A DNA stretch of 64,000 nucleotides from Bacteroidota bacterium (lineage in GTDB: Bacteria > Bacteroidota > Bacteroidia > Chitinophagales > Chitinophagaceae), in NCBI GenBank assembly GCA_023418315.1, contig JAEZZY010000057.1, positions 8,812 through 72,811 on the forward strand, in the 5' to 3' direction. How positions within the stretch are numbered: position 1 is the first letter of the stretch; the number at the start of each line of letters is the position of its first letter. Of the stretch, positions 31,469-38,924 are shown piece after piece. The notes under the pieces were generated by a model. It did no database searches. It was given only the letters and a program-made list of their open reading frames with translations, and had not been told where the DNA came from. A program made the translations under genes and the position numbers.

Positions 31469-31812
31469 GCGGTGTAAACGAAATATGGAACCCCGGCAAC
31501 AGCCACTTGACCGAAGAACAGCTCATGGCTTATCTGGAAGGCAAGCTCAGCGCCGAGCAACAGCGGCAGATCGAATATCTGCTGAGCGAGGAAGGTATGG
31601 ATAGCGATGCCATAGAAGGGCTGAAGGAGTTGGCGCCCGAAAACACCGCACACAGCGTGCAAAAGCTCAACAAACAATTGCGCTCGCTGACGCATAAAAG
31701 AAAACGGCGCACCGGTACGCTCGCCGACTATAAATGGACATGGCTGGCTATCTTCATCGTGTTGTTGCTATGCGTATTAGGCTATGCTGTATTGCAGGAA
31801 ATAGGGAAATAA
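31465..31812 (+). CDS. Putative anti-sigma factor, single-pass membrane protein
   Basis: This 115-aa protein is translationally coupled (ATGA overlap) to the ECF sigma gene. The N-terminal part is helical and acidic (LTEEQLMAYLEGKLSAEQQRQIEYLLSEE, about 16-44), like the start of anti-sigma domains. A basic stretch (HKRKRR, about 77-82) precedes one membrane helix (about 91-110, WTWLAIFIVLLLCVLGYAVL). No HxxxCxxC zinc motif is present. Function is inferred from coupling and topology. Confidence 0.72.
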   Translation: MSGVNEIWNPGNSHLTEEQLMAYLEGKLSAEQQRQIEYLLSEEGMDSDAIEGLKELAPENTAHSVQKLNKQLRSLTHKRKRRTGTLADYKWTWLAIFIVLLLCVLGYAVLQEIGK

Positions 31813-31826
31813 AAACATTCTCCATC

Positions 31827-31855
31827 AACCTGCCAGGCAGGGAACCTGACAGGTT
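31827..31855. terminator. AACCTGCCAGG stem-loop between convergent genes
   Basis: AACCTGCCAGG (31827-31837) pairs with CCTGACAGGTT (31845-31855) with one central mismatch. It lies between the ends of the anti-sigma gene and the cystathionine gamma-synthase gene. No T run follows directly, so termination is less certain than for its two relatives. Confidence 0.55.
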
Positions 31856-31885
31856 AATGGAGTTGACAGTAATTTCAGTGAAAAA

Positions 31886-33040
31886 TCAACCGATTGCTGC
31901 GTTAAGGTCTTTGATGAGATCCTCTACATCTTCTATGCCCACACTCAGCCTGATGAGTGAATCTACCAATCCGTTTTTAATTCTGTCTTCACGGGGAATG
32001 GAAGCATGTGTCATCGTAGCCGGATGTCCTATAAGGGATTCCACTCCGCCCAATGACTCTGCCAATGAGAATAATTCCGTTCTTTTCAATACCTCATTAG
32101 CCGCTTCTATACTGTCGTTTTTCAGGGTAAAGGAAATCATGCCGCCGAAGCCTCTCATTTGCCGTTTTGCCACTTCATGATTAGGATGATCTTCAAAACC
32201 GCACCATAGCACTTTGTCCACTTTATCATTTCCACGGAGCCATTTGGCTATAGCTTCACCATTTTCGCAATGACGCTGCATCCGTACGTGGAGGGTTTTT
32301 ATGCCGCGCAGCACCAGCCATGCATCATGAGGTCCGGGTACGGCTCCGCAACTGTTTTGGATAAACCGTAAACGTTCTTCCAGGCCGGCATCGTTCATAA
32401 TCAAAGCGCCGTGTACCACATCGCTATGGCCGCCGAGGTATTTGGTAGCAGAGTGTAACACAATATCCGCACCGTGATCCAGCGGATTTTGCAGATAAGG
32501 CGAAGCGAAGGTATTGTCCACTACAAAGATGAGCTGATGTTGTTTGGCAATTTTAGCGCAGGCTGCAATGTCCACAATATTAAGCAGCGGATTGGTAGGC
32601 GTTTCCGCCCAAAGCATTTTTGTTTTATCGTTTACATAGGCGCGGATATTTTCCGCATGGCTCATATCTACAAAATGAAATTTAATGCCATAAGAAGCAA
32701 ATATTTTTGTGAAAATACGGTAGGTGCCACCGTAAAGATCATTGGCTACAATTACCTCGTCTCCGGGCAGAAGCAGCTTAGCCACGGCATCGGTAGCGGC
32801 CATTCCACTGCCGAAAGACAAGCCATAGGCTCCGTTTTCAATACTTGCCAATGCGTTTTGCAATACGGTGCGCGTAGGATTTTGAGTACGGGCATATTCA
32901 TATCCTTTATGATCGCCGGGGGCGTTTTGCACATAAGTAGAGGTCTGGTAGATAGGGGTCATGATAGCGCCCGTAGTAGGGTCGGGCTCAACGCCTGCAT
33001 GGATAAGACGGGTAGCGAGTTTGTGTTTTGTATGGCTCAT
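31886..33040 (-). CDS. metB: Cystathionine gamma-synthase / O-acylhomoserine lyase family enzyme
   Basis: This 384-aa PLP enzyme of the Cys/Met metabolism family has TRLIHAGVEPDPTTGAIMTPIYQTSTYVQ at the start, YEYARTQNPTR (48-58), FGSGMAA (76-82) and PLP-Lys200 in LHSATKYLGGHSD. It joins an activated homoserine to cysteine, or cleaves cystathionine; the family is hard to split by sequence. ETPTNPLL and the length fit cystathionine gamma-synthase best. A minus-strand TACCTTTG promoter element lies at 33064-33071. The next gene upstream on this strand is a persulfide dioxygenase fusion, so sulfur metabolism is a local theme. Confidence 0.88.
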   Translation of the reverse strand: MSHTKHKLATRLIHAGVEPDPTTGAIMTPIYQTSTYVQNAPGDHKGYEYARTQNPTRTVLQNALASIENGAYGLSFGSGMAATDAVAKLLLPGDEVIVANDLYGGTYRIFTKIFASYGIKFHFVDMSHAENIRAYVNDKTKMLWAETPTNPLLNIVDIAACAKIAKQHQLIFVVDNTFASPYLQNPLDHGADIVLHSATKYLGGHSDVVHGALIMNDAGLEERLRFIQNSCGAVPGPHDAWLVLRGIKTLHVRMQRHCENGEAIAKWLRGNDKVDKVLWCGFEDHPNHEVAKRQMRGFGGMISFTLKNDSIEAANEVLKRTELFSLAESLGGVESLIGHPATMTHASIPREDRIKNGLVDSLIRLSVGIEDVEDLIKDLNAAIG

Positions 33041-33063
33041 GATGTGGAAAATAAAATTTTGTG

Positions 33064-33071
33064 CAAAGGTA
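33064..33071 (-). promoter_or_regulatory. -7 element TACCTTTG for the cystathionine gamma-synthase gene
   Basis: A perfect TAnnTTTG match on the minus strand, 23 nt upstream of ATG 33040. Confidence 0.6.
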
Positions 33072-33227
33072 ACGAGGAATAGGGGAGAATGAGAACAGAA
33101 AACTATAGCCTCATGCTCCCTTCATTCGTTAGTGCACTTATTTTGTATTACATAGGCATTCCCGACTACCGGAAAGATAGTGGTATCTGCCCTAAACTAT
33201 ATTTCTATCTTCAGAATAATTTCCCTA

Positions 33228-34631
33228 TCAACTACCCGAAGTAGTAGGATAGACTACCGGCATGTTTTGTATCTCTTTCATTTTCCCGAAACCGCCAAGC
33301 ACGTTTCTCAAATTGTGGAAGCCCTGCTTTTTTAGCAATGAAGCCGCTATGACGGAACGGTAGCCTCCTGCGCAGTGTATATATAGGTTGTTCTCATCAT
33401 CAATTTGTGCCAGGGTCAAAGTGTCTTTCATGCTGTCAAGCGGTATGTTGGTAGCGCCTTTTACATGACCTGCTTCATATTCTCCCTGCTTACGCACGTC
33501 TATCACTTCCAGCTTCTGATCATGGGGAAGGTCCATCGCAAGTTCTTCGGGGTCTATGTCAATAATCATATCTTGTTTTTCGCCGGCTTGCTGCCAAGCC
33601 TCTATGCCGCCCTCCAGATAGCCTTCTATTTTATCAAAACCGACGCGCGCCATGCGGATGATGCTCTCTTGTTCTTTACCGGTTTCCGTTACCAACACCA
33701 TCGGGCGATCAAAAGGTAATAAAATTCCTGCCCATTCCGCATATCGTCCATCCAATCCGATGCTGATAGAACCGGGTACGAAGGATTGGGTGAACACGGT
33801 GGAAGATCTTGTATCGAGAATCCATGCGCCGTCTTTTACTTTTTTCTTAAAATCTGCTACAGATAAGGGCTTTAAGGATTTTTCCATCACCGAGTCCAGA
33901 CTTTCATAGCCTTGTTGATTGATTTTGGCATTTATAGGGAAATAAGCCGGAGGCGTGTTTAATCCCGTCGTAACTTGACGGACAAATTCTTCCTTCGTCA
34001 TATCCTTCAGTGCGTAGTTGGTTGTTTTCTGTATGCCTATGGTGCTAAAGGTTTCTTTACCCAGGTTTTTGCCGCAGGCAGAGCCGGGGCCATGTGCCGG
34101 ATAAACGATTACATGGTCTGGGAGGGTTTTGATTTTAGTTTGCAATGTATCATACATAGTAGCAGCCAGTTCTTCTTTGCTGAGGTTGCCACTAAACAAA
34201 TCTGGTCTTCCTACATCGCCTACAAATAAAGTATCTCCGGTGAAGACACAATAGGGATTTCCGGATTCATCATGCAGCAGATAACTGGTGCTTTCCAAGG
34301 TGTGGCCGGGTGTGTGAAGGACGTTCAGTTTTAGCTTTCCGATTTGAAACTCTTCTCCATCCTTTGCATGATAGGCTTCAAATTTTGTTTTCGCATCCGG
34401 TCCATATACGATGGGGGCTCCGGTTTTCTTAGCCAGTTCTATATGTCCGCTTACGAAATCGGCATGAAAATGCGTTTCGAAAATATATTTAATCTTCACT
34501 CCTTGTTCTGCCGCCATGCGGATGTAGCTATCCACATCGCGCAAAGGGTCTATCACCGCTGCCTCGCCTTCGCTGCTGATGAAATAAGCCGCCTCGCTAA
34601 GGCAATTGGTATAAAGCTGTTGTACGTTCAT
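33228..34631 (-). CDS. Persulfide dioxygenase-rhodanese fusion (CstB-like)
   Basis: The 467-aa protein has an N-terminal metallo-beta-lactamase domain with THFHADFVSGH (His54, His56, Asp58, His63), the variant seen in CstB-type persulfide dioxygenases. A rhodanese-like domain without an active-site Cys (about 265-355, VTETGKE in the loop) follows, then an active rhodanese domain with CAGGYR (Cys420). Such enzymes oxidise persulfide sulfur to sulfite and pass it to a rhodanese to give thiosulfate, detoxifying sulfide. It lies 23 nt after the zinc-peptidase gene on the same strand. Confidence 0.9.
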   Translation of the reverse strand: MNVQQLYTNCLSEAAYFISSEGEAAVIDPLRDVDSYIRMAAEQGVKIKYIFETHFHADFVSGHIELAKKTGAPIVYGPDAKTKFEAYHAKDGEEFQIGKLKLNVLHTPGHTLESTSYLLHDESGNPYCVFTGDTLFVGDVGRPDLFSGNLSKEELAATMYDTLQTKIKTLPDHVIVYPAHGPGSACGKNLGKETFSTIGIQKTTNYALKDMTKEEFVRQVTTGLNTPPAYFPINAKINQQGYESLDSVMEKSLKPLSVADFKKKVKDGAWILDTRSSTVFTQSFVPGSISIGLDGRYAEWAGILLPFDRPMVLVTETGKEQESIIRMARVGFDKIEGYLEGGIEAWQQAGEKQDMIIDIDPEELAMDLPHDQKLEVIDVRKQGEYEAGHVKGATNIPLDSMKDTLTLAQIDDENNLYIHCAGGYRSVIAASLLKKQGFHNLRNVLGGFGKMKEIQNMPVVYPTTSGS

Positions 34632-34654
34632 AAAAAAATGTTGATTGAAAATGA

Positions 34655-35350
34655 TTAATCGTCGTTCCTTCTATTGAGGAAGATCATGATAAAATAAATA
34701 AGGTTGGCTACCGAAGCGATGGCCGCTACCAGGTAAGTTCTTGCTGCCCATTTCAGTGCATCTTTAGCCCCTTCATGTTCGTTGCCTACGGCAATATGGG
34801 CGCTTTGCATCCAGCGCAATGCTCTGGCGCTGGCATCATACTCCACCGGAAGTGTAATCAACGAAAAAATAGTAGAGATGGCAAATAAGGCAATGCCTAT
34901 AAGTAAGATGGTTTGATTGCCATGTCCGAAGCCCATTACCCCTATACCTGCCATAATGATCCATTGGCTGAGGGTGGTGCTTATCTGCACGGCGGGTACT
35001 AAGGCGCTGCGCATTTTCAGCGGGGCATAAGCTGCTGCATGCTGCACGGCGTGCCCGCATTCGTGTGCAGCTACCGCGGCGGCGGCCACACTTCTGCCTT
35101 CATATACATCGGGGCTAAGGTTTACCGTCTTATCCTGCGGATTATAATGGTCGCTCAGAAAGCCGGGCGTAGAGATTACTTTCACATCATAAATGCCGTT
35201 GTCGTGTAGCATATTCTCTGCCACTTCACGCCCGCTCATGCCATTTCCCAGCGGCACTTCCGAATAATGTTTGAATTTTGATTTTAATCGGTTGCTGACC
35301 ATCATGCCCACTATGAACATAATCCCTGCAATCAAATAGTATCCTATCAT
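34655..35350 (-). CDS. YugP-type zinc metallopeptidase, membrane-bound
   Basis: This 231-aa protein has an N-terminal membrane helix (1-18), the catalytic HECGH at 96-100 within AAVAAHECGHAVQHAAAY, and two or three C-terminal helices (about 125-170 and 205-228). This is the YugP-family neutral zinc metallopeptidase layout. The substrate is unknown. It is the first gene of a two-gene unit with the persulfide dioxygenase fusion and has a TATATTTG -7 element at 35434-35441. Confidence 0.9.
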   Translation of the reverse strand: MIGYYLIAGIMFIVGMMVSNRLKSKFKHYSEVPLGNGMSGREVAENMLHDNGIYDVKVISTPGFLSDHYNPQDKTVNLSPDVYEGRSVAAAAVAAHECGHAVQHAAAYAPLKMRSALVPAVQISTTLSQWIIMAGIGVMGFGHGNQTILLIGIALFAISTIFSLITLPVEYDASARALRWMQSAHIAVGNEHEGAKDALKWAARTYLVAAIASVANLIYFIMIFLNRRNDD

Positions 35351-35433
35351 AGTTGTAAAAACGTTTCCATTTTCCTCATCAAATAACCTACCAATGTAAA
35401 AATGGCAGTTTATGCCGGTTTTTTCTCACCCAG

Positions 35434-35441
35434 CAAATATA
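35434..35441 (-). promoter_or_regulatory. -7 element TATATTTG for the zinc-peptidase operon
   Basis: A perfect TAnnTTTG match on the minus strand, 83 nt upstream of ATG 35350. No TTTG lies at the ideal -33 distance; the nearest is 15 nt away. Confidence 0.5.
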
Positions 35442-35550
35442 AAAGTAGGGCATTTGCAAAAAATGATATTCATCAGCCCTTTATGGCTGCATTGACAAGA
35501 ATGATGGCAAAACACTGACTGACCGGGCAAAAGCCAAAGTGGTTTTTCCT

Positions 35551-35558
35551 TACCTTTG
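35551..35558 (+). promoter_or_regulatory. -7 element TACCTTTG for the AraC-type regulator
   Basis: A perfect TAnnTTTG match ends 5 nt before the GTG start at 35564, so the message would be leaderless or almost so. Confidence 0.55.
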
Positions 35559-35563
35559 CATCC

Positions 35564-36424
35564 GTGCAGACCGTAAAGTTCATATCTTCTACTCATCCTA
35601 CTACCTTAGATAGTTTGCTCGGCGAAGAAGCCAAAGTAATCTACAAGGAGCCTGTTTATATCAATAATTTTGTGCGTGCGGAATTTGTGAAGGTAAGCCT
35701 TAGCACCGGTCATTCTTTTGCCGAAGAAGGCGGAAGACTTTATCTCTATCCTATAGATGACGGGCAGTATCACCTGCATTTACTCTATCTGATTCCCGGA
35801 CAAGATATGACAGAACCGGAGATTTGCTGGCTGCAGTTTTTGCCGGAGTTCTTCCACATGTTCGATGAGCATGCACTTTTGGACAATAGCCCCTTCCGGT
35901 TTGATAAGACCACAGAGCAGCAGTTTGTAATATGCACTCCTTCCAAGCTCCTGATCGAACAATTGAAAAATATTTCGGCGCTCACACCCTTGCTTCAATC
36001 CTTGCAGCTTAGTGAAATCACGTTGCAACTTCTGCGCAGGGCTATAGAAAGCATTACCGTACCGTTTACCGTTTGCCCGGTGCCGGCCTGCCGCTTTCTG
36101 GCTCATGACAGCGAGCGGGAAAAAATATTTGAAGCAAAAGCGATAATGGAAGAAGCTATAGACCAGCCGCTTACCATCAAAGAACTTTCGCGCAAGGTTG
36201 CGATGAATGAATGCTATCTTAAAAAAGGCTTTAAAACCTTGATAGGAAAAACCATCAACGAATACCAGCAACACCTTCGCATCAGCAAAGCCAAAGAACT
36301 GTTGCAGCAAAAAGGACAAACCGTTTCGGAAGTAGCCAGCTTACTCGGCTACAGCAGTATTTCCCATTTTTCTACCGCTTTCAAAAAAGCTACCGGACTG
36401 AAGCCTTGCGAATTGCTGGGATAA
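35564..36424 (+). CDS. AraC-family transcriptional regulator
   Basis: The 286-aa protein has an N-terminal effector part without a recognised domain and a C-terminal AraC helix-turn-helix pair (about 190-286): IKELSRKVAMNECYLKKGFKTLIGKTINEYQQHLRISKAKELLQ and then VSEVASLLGYSSISHFSTAFKKATGLKP. The second helix-turn-helix carries the family signature. The start is GTG 35564, as no Met occurs in the first 80 residues. The effector and target are unknown. The divergent zinc-peptidase operon and the downstream DUF4173 gene are neighbours. Confidence 0.88.
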   Translation: MQTVKFISSTHPTTLDSLLGEEAKVIYKEPVYINNFVRAEFVKVSLSTGHSFAEEGGRLYLYPIDDGQYHLHLLYLIPGQDMTEPEICWLQFLPEFFHMFDEHALLDNSPFRFDKTTEQQFVICTPSKLLIEQLKNISALTPLLQSLQLSEITLQLLRRAIESITVPFTVCPVPACRFLAHDSEREKIFEAKAIMEEAIDQPLTIKELSRKVAMNECYLKKGFKTLIGKTINEYQQHLRISKAKELLQQKGQTVSEVASLLGYSSISHFSTAFKKATGLKPCELLG

Positions 36425-36484
36425 GCACGCACACTTTCTTTACTATAAAATACTATAAATCCCATCCTTGCGTTGATAAGGAAT

Positions 36485-37996
36485 ATGGGAAAGAAAAAAT
36501 TGCTTCTACCGATAGCGTTTGCAACGCTTTCTGCTTTTCTGTTTTACAAAAAAGATCTCGGACTCAATCTGCTGCTGTTTGAAATAGCAGCGCTGTTCCT
36601 ATTGTTTGCAACAGGGCAAATCCCCCGGAAACATAAAAGCCTGATGATGGCATTTGCCGCACTGCTCCTAAGCTCCGTCTTTACACTAATCAATTACTCC
36701 GTCTTTGGTTATGTACTTCATTTTATTCTTTGTCTGCTTTTTACGGGCTTGCTCATCTATCCCTATGCGCGGTCGCCGGTTACCCCCATAGCGCTTTCCT
36801 TATACAATCTGGCGACAAGCCAAGTTTTTTTCCTTCGCCTGCTGACCGAACGAAACCACAAAGGAAAAACTGTTTTTACACGCGTGTTCCGGGCTGGGAT
36901 TTTTATCCTGCCTATGTGCATCATCGTGTTGTTCTTTTTGATGTACCAACAATCCAATCCTGTATTTGAACGGATTTTTTCCGTGCCTTTGGAGCGAATT
37001 ACTCATTTTCTAAGCAAGTTGTTTGAAAGGTTTAATTTTTTGCTGTTCTTCACGTTTTTGCTGGGCTTGCTGATTAGCAATTTTATTTTTTTGAGAAAAG
37101 GAAAAGAACAACTCATCAAAAAAGATCAGAACGCTTCGGAAAGTTTACAGCGTAGCAAAACAAAAACTTTCTCCACCGCAAAAAACCTGTCGCTGAAAAA
37201 CGAATACCGTGCGGCGCTGTTCTTATTTGCCTCCCTCAACCTGCTTTTATTTTTGCTGAATATAGCGGACGTGTATTCCGTATGGTTTCATTTTGAATGG
37301 AAAGGGCAATATTTGAAACAGTACGTGCATGAAGGCACCTATCTGCTTATCCTCTCTATCCTCATTTCTATAGCGCTGGTTTTGTATTATTTCCGGGGCA
37401 ATCTGAATCATTATCCTCAGGCTACCCTTCTGCGCAGGCTTAGTTTTATTTGGCTGGCACAAAACGCGTTGCTGCTCGTTTCCGTAGGAATAAGAAATTA
37501 CTGGTACATTCATTTTTTCGCATTGGCTTATAAAAGAATAGGAGTTTATATTTTTCTGTTGCTCACTTTGTTTGGGCTATACAGTGTCTGGAAAAAGGTA
37601 AACGAAAAAAAATCGCTGTTTTACCTCTGTAAAGTGAATGCGACAGCCTGGTTGGTAGTGCTTACGATGAGTTCATTGATAAATTGGGATAGCCTTATAG
37701 CCCGGTATAATTTTTCAAAATCCGGAAGGGCGTTTTTGCATTTGGCGTTTTTATCCACCTTGCCCGACAAATGTCTTCCTCATCTTGATAAGCCCTATGA
37801 AACACTTTTACAGATAGATCATATCCAAAAACAGCTTTTTCATTTTGACGAAGTATTCATGACACCGGAAACCTATCACAGCATTCTACAGAAACGAAAA
37901 AAACGGTTTATAGAGAAATGGGAGCGAAAAGATATTCTGGAATGGAACTATGCAGAATGGCGCGCCTATCGCCGGCTTACGAACGGTTCATCCTGA
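36485..37996 (+). CDS. DUF4173 family multi-pass membrane protein
   Basis: From ATG 36485 the 503-aa protein has about ten to twelve hydrophobic helices. It carries the DUF4173 core: EYRAALFLFASLNLLLFLLNIADVYSVWF, then FSFIW-like helices, and RNYWYIHFFALAYKRIGVYIFLLLTLFGLYSVWKKV. Near the C-terminus is NWDSLIARYNFSKSGRAFLHLAFLSTLPDKCLP. A frame start at TTG 36473 is possible but less likely. It lies 60 nt after the AraC gene and may be its target. Function unknown. Confidence 0.85.
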   Translation: MGKKKLLLPIAFATLSAFLFYKKDLGLNLLLFEIAALFLLFATGQIPRKHKSLMMAFAALLLSSVFTLINYSVFGYVLHFILCLLFTGLLIYPYARSPVTPIALSLYNLATSQVFFLRLLTERNHKGKTVFTRVFRAGIFILPMCIIVLFFLMYQQSNPVFERIFSVPLERITHFLSKLFERFNFLLFFTFLLGLLISNFIFLRKGKEQLIKKDQNASESLQRSKTKTFSTAKNLSLKNEYRAALFLFASLNLLLFLLNIADVYSVWFHFEWKGQYLKQYVHEGTYLLILSILISIALVLYYFRGNLNHYPQATLLRRLSFIWLAQNALLLVSVGIRNYWYIHFFALAYKRIGVYIFLLLTLFGLYSVWKKVNEKKSLFYLCKVNATAWLVVLTMSSLINWDSLIARYNFSKSGRAFLHLAFLSTLPDKCLPHLDKPYETLLQIDHIQKQLFHFDEVFMTPETYHSILQKRKKRFIEKWERKDILEWNYAEWRAYRRLTNGSS

Positions 37997-38019
37997 TGTT
38001 CCCTATGCAGAAGCTTATT

Positions 38020-38805
38020 TTAAAAGAGTAAAATAACAGCCGGTGCAGACACTTCGGATACGAGGGTGGTATCTACAGCCGGTGGGCTATCGGTCGTTTT
38101 TTCGTTACGGCTGAAATACCAGAGCAAAATACCTATGGCAACAAGCACAAGCAGGGGTAATAACCATTTCTTGCCGCTATTTTTTGGTGCTGAAACGTTT
38201 GTAGAATCTGAAGGAACCTTCACACCCGATGACATATTTGCCGCGCCTAAGCCGAGGCTGCCTACACTGGAGAGCCCTATAGCCTCAGCAAGAGGATACC
38301 CCGAAGGCGATGCAGCAACGATAGATTCTTTTTGCCCCAGCAGCCAGCTTGTAAGCCCCGCAGCAGAAAGATTTTCTTCTTTTACTTTTTTGCCTATAAT
38401 CGCTAATAAAGCAGGTGCCAGCAAGGATAGCAACCCCTTTGAGGCGGTTAGTTTGATGCCTGCATATTGGGCAATCATCGTTGTCATAATGCCCCATTTT
38501 TCACCAAAAGAGCGGTTTAATACGGTCATGATATGGATGGCTACCGGCGTGGTAGCATCGGTGTTCACTAATGCGCCGGAGGAGTGTAATAACCCGCCAC
38601 CTGCCGCTTCTGTGGCCAATTTATGCAGGGTATTGGAGCCATCCGCCGTTTCGGATTGGTGCAGAAAGCCGGCAAGAAGGGTAGGCGTTGCTGCATGAAT
38701 GGCTTTGGTGAGTCCTTCTTCCGATTCTCCGTAGGCGCCTGCCAGTTGGGTAATGAATGCAGGATGTATAATGCCTTTGGCAAGATCCATAATAGTTGCT
38801 GACAT
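38020..38805 (-). CDS. DUF937 domain protein with C-terminal membrane helix
   Basis: From ATG 38805 the 261-aa protein starts MSATIMDLAKGIIHPAFITQLAGAYGESEEGLTKAIHAATPTLLAGFLHQ, the DUF937 pattern of short repeated helices. A linker and one membrane helix (about 217-236, WLLPLLVLVAIGILLWYFS) follow, then a short tail. Bacteroidota DUF937 proteins of this plan sometimes carry OmpA domains; here the protein ends soon after the helix. The frame to 38868 upstream is not supported by a plausible N-terminus. Role unknown. Confidence 0.8.
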   Translation of the reverse strand: MSATIMDLAKGIIHPAFITQLAGAYGESEEGLTKAIHAATPTLLAGFLHQSETADGSNTLHKLATEAAGGGLLHSSGALVNTDATTPVAIHIMTVLNRSFGEKWGIMTTMIAQYAGIKLTASKGLLSLLAPALLAIIGKKVKEENLSAAGLTSWLLGQKESIVAASPSGYPLAEAIGLSSVGSLGLGAANMSSGVKVPSDSTNVSAPKNSGKKWLLPLLVLVAIGILLWYFSRNEKTTDSPPAVDTTLVSEVSAPAVILLF

Positions 38806-38871
38806 AACGGTACATGTTGATTCGTTCCTAAACGCATAAAAATACTGCCATAAAGCAGAATTAAGCACAAA

Positions 38872-38902
38872 AAAAGCGATAAGTAAGGTTACCTATCGCT
38901 TT
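38872..38902 (-). terminator. Terminator of clpC
   Basis: On the minus strand AAAGCGATA (38902-38894) pairs with TATCGCTTT (38881-38873). Four further inner pairs (GTAA/TTAC) lie beyond one mismatch, and T residues follow. It lies 22 nt after the clpC stop. Confidence 0.82.
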
Positions 38903-38924
38903 CTGTTTTGGCTATAGAAGATGT

